Shown: piece by piece, positions 1-9,715 of the stretch
Position numbering within the stretch: position 1 is the first letter of the stretch
How the letters are laid out: each line of letters starts with the position of its first letter
From: Mycobacterium sp. 852002-51971_SCH5477799-a
GTDB taxonomy: Bacteria > Actinomycetota > Actinomycetes > Mycobacteriales > Mycobacteriaceae
NCBI RefSeq assembly: GCF_001667145.1
Contig: NZ_LZIF01000043.1
Span: forward strand, 21,015-85,014
Length of the DNA: 64,000 nucleotides
Reading direction: 5' to 3'
Translations under genes and position numbers: made by a program
The notes under the pieces: model-generated
Told to the model about the DNA's origin: nothing
What the model saw: the letters and a program-made list of their open reading frames with translations, nothing else
Database searches by the model: none

Positions 1-2128
1 ACCGGAACGGCTTGGGCAGGTAGTCGTCGGCCCCGCCGGCGTAGCCCTCTTTGACGGCCTCGGCGCCGGCGCGGGCGGACAGCATCAGGATCGGCGTCGC
101 CGCCAAGTCCGGGTCGGCGCGTACCGCGGCGACGAATCCGAAGCCGTCGAGCCCCGGCATCATCACGTCGGTGACGATCGCGTCCGGGCGCAGGTTCCGT
201 GTCGCCGCCAGCGCCGACTCGCCGTCGCCGACCAGAGCCGTTTCCCAGCGGGCCGACAGCACCCGGTCCAGGTGCGCCCGCATGTCGGCGTTGTCGTCGG
301 CGATCAGCACCAGTTGGCGGGCCCTTTCAGGTGTGGCGGCGGCGGTTTCGTCGCCCGTCATCACCCACTGACTCGCCTCAGCGACATAGGGATTGGTCTT
401 ATCCGGTCCGGCGGGCGACGGATCGACGGCCGTTCCCGAGACCGATCGCGGCACCCGGATGGTCACGGTCGTCCCCCGGTCCAACTCGCTGTCGATTTTC
501 ACTGTGCCGCGGTGCAATTCGACCAAACCTCGGACCAGAGACAAACCGATGCCGGTGCCCTCGACGCTGCGGCCACGAACGTTGTCGGCGCGGTAGAAGC
601 GCTCGAACAACAGCTTCAGATCCTCGGTGCCGATCCCGACGCCGGTGTCGCGCACGGCGATCACGCAGTCCCCTGCCTCGGTTCGTACCTGCACCGAAAT
701 CGTGCCTCGCAGTGTGTATTTGACGGCGTTGGACAGCAGGTTGAGAAGGATCGTCTCCCACATGCCCGGATCGATGTCGGCCAGGGCCGGCACGCAGTCC
801 AGCTCGAGGTCGAGCCCCGCCCGCCGACACAGCTCTGTGAACGACGACGCGATCTGTGCAGTGAGCGCGCCGACGTCGGTGCGCACCAACTTCGCGTTGG
901 CCCGGCCGGCCTCGATGCGGGAGAAGTCGAGCAGTGAGTCGACCAGGCGCTGCAACCGCCGCGCGTTGCGTCCCGCAGTGGTAAGCCGCTCCGCGAGCAC
1001 GCTTTCCGGTGCCGCGTCCAACAGCGCGTCGTCCAGCGGTCCGAGCAGCAGCGTCAGCGGGGTGCGGAACTCATGGCTGACATTGGTCAAGAATGCCGTC
1101 TTCGCCCGGTCCAATTCGGCCAGCGCATCGGCGCGGTGCCGTTGCTGCTCGTAGGAAACGATCGAGGCGAACGTCGACGTCAACTGGTCGGCCAGCAACT
1201 GACAGAAGCCCCGAAATTGCGGGTCGAGGGGGCGCCGCGGGCTGGCGCCGACCACCAAAGCCCCCGCGATCGAGGCCTCCTCCAGCGGCAGCACCAGCAT
1301 CTGCTGCGGACAGTCGGGGCCCAAAACCTCGTCGGCGCCGGGGATGGCGCTTACGACGTCCTCGATGACCTGCCCCTCGGCCCGGGACCGCGTCGCCGCA
1401 TCCCAGTCGGTCAACTGCGCCAGCTCGACGGGCAGCAGCGTCTGCACCGATGGCGTCGCGCCCCGCAGCGTGACGTCCCCGGTCTCGCCGGCGGCGGCGT
1501 ACACGGCGATGAACGACAGGTCGGCGGGCTGCGATGCGCACACCCTGACTGCGACACCGACCGCGTCGTCGATACTGCGGCTCTCAACTATCGCCGTGGC
1601 AACGGTATTGAGCAGATGCAGGCGCCGCTCGCTCAGCACCCGCTCGGTGGTCTCGTAAGACGGGCAGAAGATCCCGAAAGGCTTACCGTCGGTGCCGATC
1701 ATCGGGCTGTAGGTGAAGGTGAAGAACCTTTCGACGCGCCGCCCGGCGGTCACCATCGCCAGCATCAGGTCTCGTGACCACGTCGCCTCACCGGACGCGA
1801 CGACGCCGGCCAGCATCGACCCGATCGAGTCCCAGATGTCCCACCACACGTCACGACCCGGCTGGCCCAGGGCGGCCGGGTGCTTGTCGCCGAGGATCTC
1901 GATGTAGGCATCGTTGTACACCACGAACAGGTCCTCGGTGCCCAGCCACAACACGAGTGGGAACCGCGACGCCAGCGTGGTCGCGACCGCTGCGCGCATC
2001 TCGGTGGGCCAGCCCCGCGGCGGCCCCAGCGGATGAGTGTCCCAGTCGAACTCGGCGAACCGCCGGCCCATCTCACCGCCCAGGGAAACAGCGGCGGCCA
2101 GGTCGGCCGGCAGTCGCGAATCCGTCAC
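1..2128 (-). CDS. Hybrid sensor histidine kinase / response regulator (3' end beyond window)
   Basis: Membrane-free hybrid two-component kinase, at least 709 residues, whose C-terminus runs off the left edge. Order seen: an N-terminal PAS-like region (about 20-160, with VVYNDAYIEILGDKHP), a GAF-like segment (about 170-330), a HisKA H-box NVSHEFRTPL near residue 354, an HATPase with DTGVGIG and GTGIGLSLV, and a receiver domain starting at LVLIADDNADMR near 605 with phospho-acceptor Asp in VTDVMMPGLDG near 652. The last visible residues, DDYLPKPF, are the conserved receiver Lys. No transmembrane segment is visible, so sensing is probably cytosolic. The start is GTG at 2128, overlapping the stop of the upstream STAS gene as GTGA, which implies translational coupling. 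An output domain after the receiver could exist outside the window. The ligand is unknown. Confidence 0.9.
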   Translation of the reverse strand, partial: MTDSRLPADLAAAVSLGGEMGRRFAEFDWDTHPLGPPRGWPTEMRAAVATTLASRFPLVLWLGTEDLFVVYNDAYIEILGDKHPAALGQPGRDVWWDIWDSIGSMLAGVVASGEATWSRDLMLAMVTAGRRVERFFTFTYSPMIGTDGKPFGIFCPSYETTERVLSERRLHLLNTVATAIVESRSIDDAVGVAVRVCASQPADLSFIAVYAAAGETGDVTLRGATPSVQTLLPVELAQLTDWDAATRSRAEGQVIEDVVSAIPGADEVLGPDCPQQMLVLPLEEASIAGALVVGASPRRPLDPQFRGFCQLLADQLTSTFASIVSYEQQRHRADALAELDRAKTAFLTNVSHEFRTPLTLLLGPLDDALLDAAPESVLAERLTTAGRNARRLQRLVDSLLDFSRIEAGRANAKLVRTDVGALTAQIASSFTELCRRAGLDLELDCVPALADIDPGMWETILLNLLSNAVKYTLRGTISVQVRTEAGDCVIAVRDTGVGIGTEDLKLLFERFYRADNVRGRSVEGTGIGLSLVRGLVELHRGTVKIDSELDRGTTVTIRVPRSVSGTAVDPSPAGPDKTNPYVAEASQWVMTGDETAAATPERARQLVLIADDNADMRAHLDRVLSARWETALVGDGESALAATRNLRPDAIVTDVMMPGLDGFGFVAAVRADPDLAATPILMLSARAGAEAVKEGYAGGADDYLPKPFR

Positions 2129-2559
2129 TGGCGTCTTCGCTGCAACGCCGCGGAAAGGGTGGGATAGATGTCGAAGACCCGGTCCAACTCGGTGACCTGG
2201 ATCGGGCGTAGCACCTGGTCGTGGTCGGCGACCAGGCGAACCGACGTCCCACCGGCTTTCCCGCCTTCGTGACAGTCGAGCACCGCGTTGAGCGCAGCGC
2301 TTCCAAAGAAGTCGACAGCCTGCAAATCGATGACCACAGGTCGGACCGGCTGCGCCGAGGCCAGCCCGAGCGCGTTGGTCAGGTGAGCGGCAAGCTCACC
2401 GACGGTACTGGAGTCGACATCGCCTTTGACGCGCACAATCACCGCATCGTCGTGGGCCTCGTGTTCGACCGCCAACAACTTCATGCCTTCCGCCGCAGTC
2501 AACATCGGGATCTGCAACCGCGAAGACCGATGACGCGGCGGGTATGCGCGGTCGCGCAT
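2125..2559 (-). CDS. STAS-domain anti-anti-sigma factor-like protein
   Basis: Small single-domain STAS protein of up to 144 residues. The stretch from LLAVEHEAHDDAVIVRVKG to RVFDIYPTLSAAL follows the STAS fold, including VVIDLQAVDFFGSAALNAVL, where the Ser at the usual phosphorylation site is in FFGSAAL. Such proteins relieve anti-sigma factors or read kinase/phosphatase signals by partner switching. Internal ATGs at 2505 and 2484 are alternative starts; the one at 2484 has a GGAAGG-like sequence just upstream and lies at the domain edge. The gene lies between a PAS-ANTAR gene and a hybrid kinase on the same strand and overlaps the kinase start by 4 bp, so the three probably form one signalling operon. 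No anti-sigma factor gene is adjacent, so its partner is unknown. Confidence 0.85.
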   Translation of the reverse strand: MRDRAYPPRHRSSRLQIPMLTAAEGMKLLAVEHEAHDDAVIVRVKGDVDSSTVGELAAHLTNALGLASAQPVRPVVIDLQAVDFFGSAALNAVLDCHEGGKAGGTSVRLVADHDQVLRPIQVTELDRVFDIYPTLSAALQRRRQ

Positions 2560-2614
2560 CGCAGACCACCAGAGATTAGCGTCTTCGCGAACTGCTCGTT
2601 CGCCGATTGGCTGG

Positions 2615-3322
2615 TTACCCGGCGGGCTCGGGGAGGATCCTCTCGTGCACGGTCAGCAGCAGATGGTCGAACTGACTCTGCAGAGCGGCCGCCGGTGCCG
2701 GCAGAGTGGCCACTTCTGTGAGCAACTGCTTGGCCAGCGCACGAAGTTTCACGTTGGTCTGCTGCGAGCGCCACTGCAACACGCGAAAAGCCTGCTCGGC
2801 GCTGACCCGATAGACGAACATCAGGATGCCCTTGGCCTGCTCGATGGCCGCGCGGCTCTCGAACAGGTCCGGCAGCGCCTCATCGAGCACTTCTTGCCGA
2901 GTCTCGTCGAAGGTGTTGGTGAGGTCGATGTAGTAACCCTCGGTGCCCAGCACCGCGCCCGACTCGTCCAGCATGCGGTCGGCGACGACGATGGCGTCGT
3001 GCACGGTGCCCGAGGTGTCGAGGAACCGGTGCCTGCTCGAGAACGACTCTTCGGACTGCAACGCGTAGTCGAGTAGCTCCTGCACATGCGCGCGGTCCTC
3101 GGGATGTTTGTGCGACATCAGCAGTTTGGTCGTCGGCACGACTTCCCCCGGTTCGTAGCCGTGCATCCTGGCGACCTCGTCGGACCACTCCCAGCGTTGG
3201 CCCAGGAACCAGAAGCGGAACGCGCCGATGTTCAGGTATTTGGGAGCCGGCTCGATGGGCTCGGGAAACCCCATGCCGCCCCCATCGGATGACGATTCCC
3301 CTGCTCGCCTGCGCTGTTGCAC
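2615..3322 (-). CDS. PAS and ANTAR domain transcription antitermination regulator
   Basis: Predicted signal-responsive RNA-binding protein of up to 235 residues. The N-terminal half is a PAS_3-type fold (FWFLGQRWEWSDEVARMHGY, then SHKHPEDRAHV and GTEGYYIDLT). The C-terminal half is an ANTAR domain, seen in SRAAIEQAKGILMFVYRVSA and AFRVLQWRSQQTNVKLRALA. ANTAR proteins bind paired hairpins in nascent RNA to prevent termination. The longest frame begins with GTG at 3322. An ATG at 3274, after a G-rich stretch and closer to the PAS domain, is equally plausible. It is the first gene of a minus-strand set with the STAS and hybrid-kinase genes, and is divergent from the thiC riboswitch leader. Target transcripts are unknown. 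Confidence 0.88.
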   Translation of the reverse strand: MQQRRRAGESSSDGGGMGFPEPIEPAPKYLNIGAFRFWFLGQRWEWSDEVARMHGYEPGEVVPTTKLLMSHKHPEDRAHVQELLDYALQSEESFSSRHRFLDTSGTVHDAIVVADRMLDESGAVLGTEGYYIDLTNTFDETRQEVLDEALPDLFESRAAIEQAKGILMFVYRVSAEQAFRVLQWRSQQTNVKLRALAKQLLTEVATLPAPAAALQSQFDHLLLTVHERILPEPAG

Positions 3323-3436
3323 GTTTGCATTTTTCCACCAAGGGAATGTCCTCGGCTACCGCCCCGGCAGAAATGGCCGTCGCTCATGCCACTCGGCGCG
3401 GCGTGGGGGTAACGTCGCGTGCGGACCCATCCATAC

Positions 3437-3524
3437 GACGCGGGAGCGCACGCCGAGTGCGCTGAGAGGACGGCTCGGGGCCGTCGACCGTACGAACCTG
3501 ACCGGGTAATGCCGGCGTAGGGAG
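3437..3524 (+). promoter_or_regulatory. TPP riboswitch (THI element) upstream of thiC
   Basis: The leader carries the conserved thiamine pyrophosphate aptamer landmarks in order: CGGGAGCGC opening P1/P2, GCTGAGAGGA (the CUGAGA box) at 3461-3470, and ACCTGACCGGGTAATGCCGG at 3496-3515, followed by GCGTAGGGAG. The final AGGGAG (3519-3524) also serves as the thiC Shine-Dalgarno, 7 nt before the ATG at 3532. That arrangement suggests ligand binding hides the ribosome binding site, so control is probably translational. The motif match is very strong. Confidence 0.96.
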
Positions 3525-3528
3525 ATGA

Positions 3529-5211
<1,683 letters not shown>

Positions 5212-5236
5212 TCGCGAGCGCGCCGCAGCCGGGCGC

Positions 5237-5272
5237 TGGGGGCACTCCCCCACAAGTGGGAGGTACCCCCAC
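5237..5272. repeat. GC-rich imperfect inverted repeat between thiC and thiD
   Basis: The spacer holds a long imperfect palindrome. TGGGGGCACTCCCCCAC (5237-5253) pairs with GTGGGAGGTACCCCCA (5256-5271) around a two-base centre, and the left arm can also fold alone as GGGGG-CACT-CCCCC. A further CCCGCTGGCGGGG follows at 5273-5286. It looks like a dispersed intergenic hairpin element of mycobacteria and may stabilise or attenuate the thiC-thiD transcript. No second copy was noticed in the window. Confidence 0.6.
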
Positions 5273-5307
5273 CCGCTGGCGGGGGACGGGTCGCCGCCAT
5301 TAGCCCA

Positions 5308-6147
5308 GTGACGTTCCTGCCGCTGCCCGCGCCGGGCACGACGCCGCGGCGGGTGCTGTCCATCGCCGGGTCGGACTCCGGCGGCGGCGCGGGCATCGAG
5401 GCCGACATGCGCACGATGGCACTGCTGGGTGTGCACGCGTGCGTCGCGATTACCGCGGTCACCGTGCAGAACACGTTGGGCGTGCAGAGCTTTCACGAGG
5501 TGCCCGGTGACGTCGTCGCCGGACAGATCGAAGCCGTGGTCGGCGACATCGGCATCCAATCCGCCAAGACCGGGATGCTGGCGTCGCCGCGCATCATCGA
5601 CACCGTCGCCACCACCTGGACCCGGCTTGGGTTGACGGTTCCGCTCGTCGTGGACCCGGTGGCGGCATCCATGCACGGCGATGCGCTGATGGCGCCGGCC
5701 GCCCTGGATTCGCTTCGCACCCAATTGTTTCCGTTGGCGACGCTGGTGACACCGAACCTCGACGAGGTGCGACTGCTGGTCGACATCGACGTGGTGGACC
5801 CGGCGTCGCAGCGGGCGGCGGCAAAAGCGCTGCATGCGCTGGGCCCGCAATGGGTTCTGGTCAAGGGCGGTCACCTGCGGTCATCGGATCGCAGCTGCGA
5901 CCTGCTCTATGACGGCGCCGATTTCCGCGAGTTCAACGCCCAGCGGGTTGCCACCGGTAACGACCACGGCGGTGGCGACACGCTCGCCAGCGCCATCGCG
6001 TGCGCCTTGGCGCACGAGTTCACCGTGCCCGACGCCGTCGAGTTCGGGAAGCGTTGGGTCACTGAATCTTTGCGCGCCGCCTATCCGCTGGGCCATGGCC
6101 ACGGCCCCGTTTCCCCACCGCATCGTCAGCGGGCGCATGACTCTTGA
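5308..6147 (+). CDS. thiD: Hydroxymethylpyrimidine/phosphomethylpyrimidine kinase ThiD
   Basis: Ribokinase-fold kinase that phosphorylates HMP and HMP-P to HMP-PP for thiamine synthesis; 279 residues. The N-terminal signature VLSIAGSDSGGGAGIEADMR, VTVQNTLGV, TGMLAS, VDPVAASMHGDAL and the C-terminal anion-hole region HGGGDTLASAIA identify it. The usual GTGC of the last motif reads GGGD here, which as far as I recall is common in mycobacterial ThiD. The start is GTG at 5308, and the frame is open only a little further upstream. It is the second gene of the riboswitch-controlled thiC transcript. Its 3' end overlaps the downstream hydrolase by 11 or 53 bp depending on the start chosen for that gene. 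Confidence 0.95.
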   Translation: MTFLPLPAPGTTPRRVLSIAGSDSGGGAGIEADMRTMALLGVHACVAITAVTVQNTLGVQSFHEVPGDVVAGQIEAVVGDIGIQSAKTGMLASPRIIDTVATTWTRLGLTVPLVVDPVAASMHGDALMAPAALDSLRTQLFPLATLVTPNLDEVRLLVDIDVVDPASQRAAAKALHALGPQWVLVKGGHLRSSDRSCDLLYDGADFREFNAQRVATGNDHGGGDTLASAIACALAHEFTVPDAVEFGKRWVTESLRAAYPLGHGHGPVSPPHRQRAHDS

Positions 6148-6760
6148 CGAGATCGCGGGCATCGCGCACGAACCGCACGGTACCCCCCAGGGCGTGGCTG
6201 TTCTGACCCACGGCGCCGGCGGTAACCGGGATTCCCTTCTGCTGCAACAGATTTGCGACGAGTGGGCGGGGCGCGGCTGGCTGGCGGTGCGCTACAACCT
6301 GCCCTACCGACGGCGCCGGCCCACCGGCCCGCCGTCAGGTTCCGCCGCGACCGACCGGGCCGGCATCGTCGAGGCCATCACGGTGTGCCGCGGGCTTGCC
6401 GACGGCCCGCTGATCGCCGGAGGGCACTCGTATGGTGGGCGGCAGACCTCGATGGTGATTGCGGCCGGGGAGGCCGCGGTGGACGTGCTGACGCTGTTCT
6501 CCTATCCGGTGCATCCCCCGGGGAAACCCGAACGCGCCCGCACCGAGCACCTGCCCGACATCACGGTGCCGACGGTGTTCACGCACGGCACCTCGGATCC
6601 GTTCGGCACGCCAGAGGAACTGCGTGCCGCCGCCGCGTTGATCACCGGAACGACGGCCGTCGTCGAGATCGCCAGTGCCCGCCACGATCTACGATCCAAG
6701 ACGTTGAACGTGCCGGCGCTCGCCGTCGATGCGGCCCTACAGCTGCTCGGGCGGAATTAG
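6095..6760 (+). CDS. Alpha/beta hydrolase of the KANL3/Tex30-like group (Rv0421c-like)
   Basis: Cytosolic alpha/beta hydrolase of 221 residues with no signal peptide. The oxyanion region is LTHGAGGNRDS, the nucleophile elbow GGHSYGGRQTSM, the acid lies in FTHGTSDPFG, and the catalytic His is probably in SARHDLRSK. The same family sits beside thiD in M. tuberculosis (Rv0421c), but its substrate is not known. Start choice is uncertain: ATG at 6095 (MATAPFPHR) gives a 53-bp overlap with thiD, while ATG at 6137 (MTLDEIAG) gives 11 bp. Either way translation is probably coupled to thiD. The stop codon lies inside the palindrome that precedes the next gene. Confidence 0.85.
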   Translation: MATAPFPHRIVSGRMTLDEIAGIAHEPHGTPQGVAVLTHGAGGNRDSLLLQQICDEWAGRGWLAVRYNLPYRRRRPTGPPSGSAATDRAGIVEAITVCRGLADGPLIAGGHSYGGRQTSMVIAAGEAAVDVLTLFSYPVHPPGKPERARTEHLPDITVPTVFTHGTSDPFGTPEELRAAAALITGTTAVVEIASARHDLRSKTLNVPALAVDAALQLLGRN

Positions 6761-6792
6761 ACAGTTCAAACTGGACAGTTTCGACTGTCTAA
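6757..6792. promoter_or_regulatory. 36-bp composite palindrome, candidate MarR operator
   Basis: Outer arms TTAGACAGT (6757-6765) and ACTGTCTAA (6784-6792) are perfect inverted repeats. Inner arms AAACT (6768-6772) and AGTTT (6777-6781) are perfect too, and both pairs share the centre at 6774.5. It lies 14 bp upstream of the marR-type gene. A TANNNT hexamer, TAGGCT (6795-6800), sits 6 nt before the GTG start, so the gene may be leaderless with the operator over the promoter. That fits autoregulation. Confidence 0.7.
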
Positions 6793-6806
6793 TTTAGGCT
6801 GGTGTC

Positions 6807-7241
6807 GTGGATGGCATCAGCGACTCCTCCGTAGCGGCGGCACGCGACATCAGGGTGGTGTTCAGCCGGCTACGGCGCCGGCTGAAGGACATCGCGGTCG
6901 ACGGTCTGACGCCGTCCCAGACGGCGGTGCTAACCCGGCTGTGGAAAGAAGGGCCGTCGTCGGCCAGCGTATTGGCCGGCGCGGAACAGGTCCGCCCCCA
7001 GTCGATGGCCACCATCCTGGCCGCCTTGGGCCAGCGCGGGCTCGTCGAGCGTGCGCCGGACCCCAATGACGGCCGGCGTCAAGTGATCTCGCTGACCCCG
7101 GCGGGAAAGAGGCGCGCCGAAAGCGACCGCCGCGCCCGCGAGGAGTGGCTGGCCCGCACCATCCAGGAGCGCTACACCGAGCCCGAGCGGCGCATCATCG
7201 TCGATGCGCTGTCCCTGCTCGAGCGCTTGACCGAACAATGA
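6807..7241 (+). CDS. MarR family winged-helix regulator
   Basis: A 144-residue regulator with winged-helix features: LTPSQTAVLTRLWKEGPSSA, then AEQVRPQSMATILAALGQRG as recognition region, and the wing APDPNDGRRQVISLTPAGK with the typical DxRxx...LT. The GTG start at 6807 has no Shine-Dalgarno but a good -10-like TAGGCT 6 nt before it. The gene follows a 36-bp palindrome and precedes an F420-type oxidoreductase by 16 bp, so it probably controls itself and that enzyme in response to a small molecule. The ligand is not predictable. Confidence 0.9.
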   Translation: MDGISDSSVAAARDIRVVFSRLRRRLKDIAVDGLTPSQTAVLTRLWKEGPSSASVLAGAEQVRPQSMATILAALGQRGLVERAPDPNDGRRQVISLTPAGKRRAESDRRAREEWLARTIQERYTEPERRIIVDALSLLERLTEQ

Positions 7242-7257
7242 AAGGACCGGTGCCACA

Positions 7258-8133
7258 ATGGAAGTAGGACTGCACTTCATCGACTTTCTACCCGGAGACC
7301 CGGCCAAGCTGGGCCCCACGCTGGCCGACGCGGCCAAGGCCGCCGAGCAGGGCGGCGCCACGCTGTTCACCCTCGCCGATCACCTCTTCCAGATGGAAGA
7401 GCTTGCACCCGCGCAGAATCCGTTCCTCGAAGGTTACACATCGCTGGGCTTCCTGGCCGCCCAGACGACGACGATCGACCTGGCCCTGTTGGTCACCGGC
7501 GTCACCTATCGCTATCCCGGTTTGTTGGCCAAGGCGGTCACCACCCTGGATGTGCTGTCGCAGGGCCGGTCGATGTTGGGTTTGGGCGCGGCCTGGTACG
7601 AGCGCGAGCACACCGCGCTGGGCATCCCGTATCCGCCACTGAGCGTCCGCTTCGAAATGCTGGAAGAGACGCTGCAGATCTGCCGCCAGATGTGGAGTGC
7701 CGACGACGGGCCCTACGCCGGCACGCACTACCGGCTGAACGAGACGATCTGTGAGCCGCAACCGATTCGGCGACCCCCGATCCTGATCGGTGGGGACGGC
7801 GAGAAGAAGACGCTGCGCCTGGTCGCGCAGTACGCCGACATTTGGAACAGCATGTCGAACGATGTCGAGGAGCTCGAGCACAAGGTCGAGGTGCTGAACC
7901 GGCACTGCGACGCGGTGGGCAGGGACCCTGGTGAGGTCCGTAGGACGTCCGGCGGGCTGGCTGGTGCCGACCCCTTCGACGACACCGACGAATTCTTGAA
8001 GACCGTCGAACGCTACGCCGCGCTGGGTGTCGACATGATCAATATCGGCCCGATGCCCGGCAATCCGGATCCGGTCGGGTTCGTCCGCCGCCTGGGCGAT
8101 GAGGTGATTCCGCGGCTCGCCGAAATAGGCTGA
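7258..8133 (+). CDS. LLM class F420-dependent oxidoreductase
   Basis: Luciferase-like TIM-barrel protein of 291 residues, expected to use coenzyme F420. Family features are the N-terminal VGLHFIDFLPGD, TTTIDLALLVTGVTYRYPGL, the loop GRSMLGLGAAWYEREHTALG, PPLSVRFEMLEETLQICRQM, and RRPPILIGGDGEKKTLRLVA. The ATG has AAAGGA 10-15 nt upstream. It is cotranscribed with the MarR regulator, which suggests an inducible redox or detoxification role. The substrate is unknown, and F420 rather than FMN is inferred from subfamily resemblance only. Confidence 0.9.
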   Translation: MEVGLHFIDFLPGDPAKLGPTLADAAKAAEQGGATLFTLADHLFQMEELAPAQNPFLEGYTSLGFLAAQTTTIDLALLVTGVTYRYPGLLAKAVTTLDVLSQGRSMLGLGAAWYEREHTALGIPYPPLSVRFEMLEETLQICRQMWSADDGPYAGTHYRLNETICEPQPIRRPPILIGGDGEKKTLRLVAQYADIWNSMSNDVEELEHKVEVLNRHCDAVGRDPGEVRRTSGGLAGADPFDDTDEFLKTVERYAALGVDMINIGPMPGNPDPVGFVRRLGDEVIPRLAEIG

Positions 8134-8149
8134 TGCCATTCGGGATTCG

Positions 8150-9595
8150 TCATCCGGGATAGCGGGAGTAACAGGCATCGGCGTTGCCGGTCACGCCACC
8201 GCGGAACGCCGCGATCCGGGTGAAACCGGCCGGCACGCTGGTGCCGTCGGCGTCACTGGCCACCAAATGGTTGGTGAGCAGGCCGGCAACCGCCTCGTCG
8301 AGATCACCGGCGGTCAGCAGCAATTGGTTGTGGGAGGGCAGGTCGATCGGCTCGGCCATCTTGCGATGCGCCACACCGGTCAGGCATGCGGTCCGCAACG
8401 CGGTCCACGGGCTCTGCATCGGCAGGGCGCGCTCATGCTGCACCGCGAGCGCGTATCTCGACATCACGACGGACAGCGCGGTGTCGTCGCCTTGCGGCAG
8501 CGTCTGTTGCTTCTCGTCGGCGACCGCGCCCATGCCGGCGAGCCCGGGCAGGTCGACCACGATGGTGTTGGTGCCCGGACAGTACGACGCCGGGGGCGTC
8601 GCCTTGGCGTCCGGACAATCGGCCGGCTGGTAGGACAGCGCCGGCGGGTCGGCAGGTGCGAAGATCTTTCCCAGCAGCTCCATCAAGTTCGACATGGTGT
8701 CCTGGTTGATCGGCACCTCACCGGTTTCCGTCGCCCCGGAGTTGTCGACCCGCAAGGCATTTGGCAAATCGCCGCGGCGCTTTTCGATTTCGTTGCGGTT
8801 GATCGCCGCGCACGCCGAGGCGCCGTTGAGGAAACCCATCTGAAAGGCGCTGACGCGGTCGAGGGCCGAACCGTGCGCGTCGTCATTTTGCATCTCGCTG
8901 TCCATCACCGGGTCGCGGGTGGTGATGATTCCCGCCAGCACGTGGTCGAGACCGTCGGCGGTGCTCAGCGTGAAGCGCGGCGACTTGCCGTCGGCAACCC
9001 AGTACAGGTAGACACCCGCGAAGCAATCGGCCTGCTGCTCGCGGATGATGGTCGCGTCCCGTCTGGTCACCAGCTTCGCCATCTGCTGCAGCGCATGCCC
9101 GAATTCGTGCGCCAGCACGCCGGTGACGGACATGTCACCGAAGTACTTCTGCGCGGTGGGCATGAATACGCCGCGGTCCCAGGCGATCAGGTTGCATCTG
9201 CCGGTGTAGAAGGCGTTGACGAGCTTATAGGTGTCGTTGTGGCACACGATCGGGCTGCTCGGATCGCTCGCGTTGTAAGAGACCGTCTTGCTGACCGGAA
9301 CGAACTTGCCCTTCAGGGATTGGTCGTACACCGACTGCCAGTAGTCCTCGATGTCGTTGACCGACAGCAACGCCAGGGTGTCGATCGGCCCGTCGTCGGT
9401 GTTGAGCACCTTGCCTTTGGGACTGGGTGCGTTCGAACGGATTCCGCTGGGCCCGTTGGTCGCCGGCAGACCACCGACCAGAAAGGGGTCGTTGAGCATC
9501 GACAGCGCACGGCCGCCCACGAACGTCGTGCATCCGGCCACCATGAGTACTGTCGCTGCCCAGACGATCGCCGACCTGAGCGCAGCGCTATTCAT
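8150..9595 (-). CDS. lpqM: LpqM-like lipoprotein metalloprotease
   Basis: Exported lipoprotein of 481 residues with a zinc-protease motif. The signal peptide ends in the lipobox VAGC (MVAGCTTFVGGRAL). The zinc site is VLAHEFGHALQQM, followed by REQQADCFAGVYLYW, whose Glu/Asp residues fit the third-ligand region of putative neutral zinc metallopeptidases. The ATG at 9595 (MNSAALR) is preferred over the one at 9607 because it leaves a compact signal peptide. The M. tuberculosis counterpart Rv0419 lies next to lpqL. Here a frameshifted 13E12-family gene and a second M28 gene separate them. It probably acts at the outer face of the membrane; the substrate is unknown. Confidence 0.9.
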   Translation of the reverse strand: MNSAALRSAIVWAATVLMVAGCTTFVGGRALSMLNDPFLVGGLPATNGPSGIRSNAPSPKGKVLNTDDGPIDTLALLSVNDIEDYWQSVYDQSLKGKFVPVSKTVSYNASDPSSPIVCHNDTYKLVNAFYTGRCNLIAWDRGVFMPTAQKYFGDMSVTGVLAHEFGHALQQMAKLVTRRDATIIREQQADCFAGVYLYWVADGKSPRFTLSTADGLDHVLAGIITTRDPVMDSEMQNDDAHGSALDRVSAFQMGFLNGASACAAINRNEIEKRRGDLPNALRVDNSGATETGEVPINQDTMSNLMELLGKIFAPADPPALSYQPADCPDAKATPPASYCPGTNTIVVDLPGLAGMGAVADEKQQTLPQGDDTALSVVMSRYALAVQHERALPMQSPWTALRTACLTGVAHRKMAEPIDLPSHNQLLLTAGDLDEAVAGLLTNHLVASDADGTSVPAGFTRIAAFRGGVTGNADACYSRYPG

Positions 9596-9715
9596 GACCA
9601 ACCTCATCCCGACCGGCTACAGGGCAGCATCAAGGGAACTCAGTCTAGAGGCATTGACCCTACCCGGCAGCCGGAATCGAGGGGCCCAGCAAACACGTGC
9701 CTTGCGGCAAAGGCA

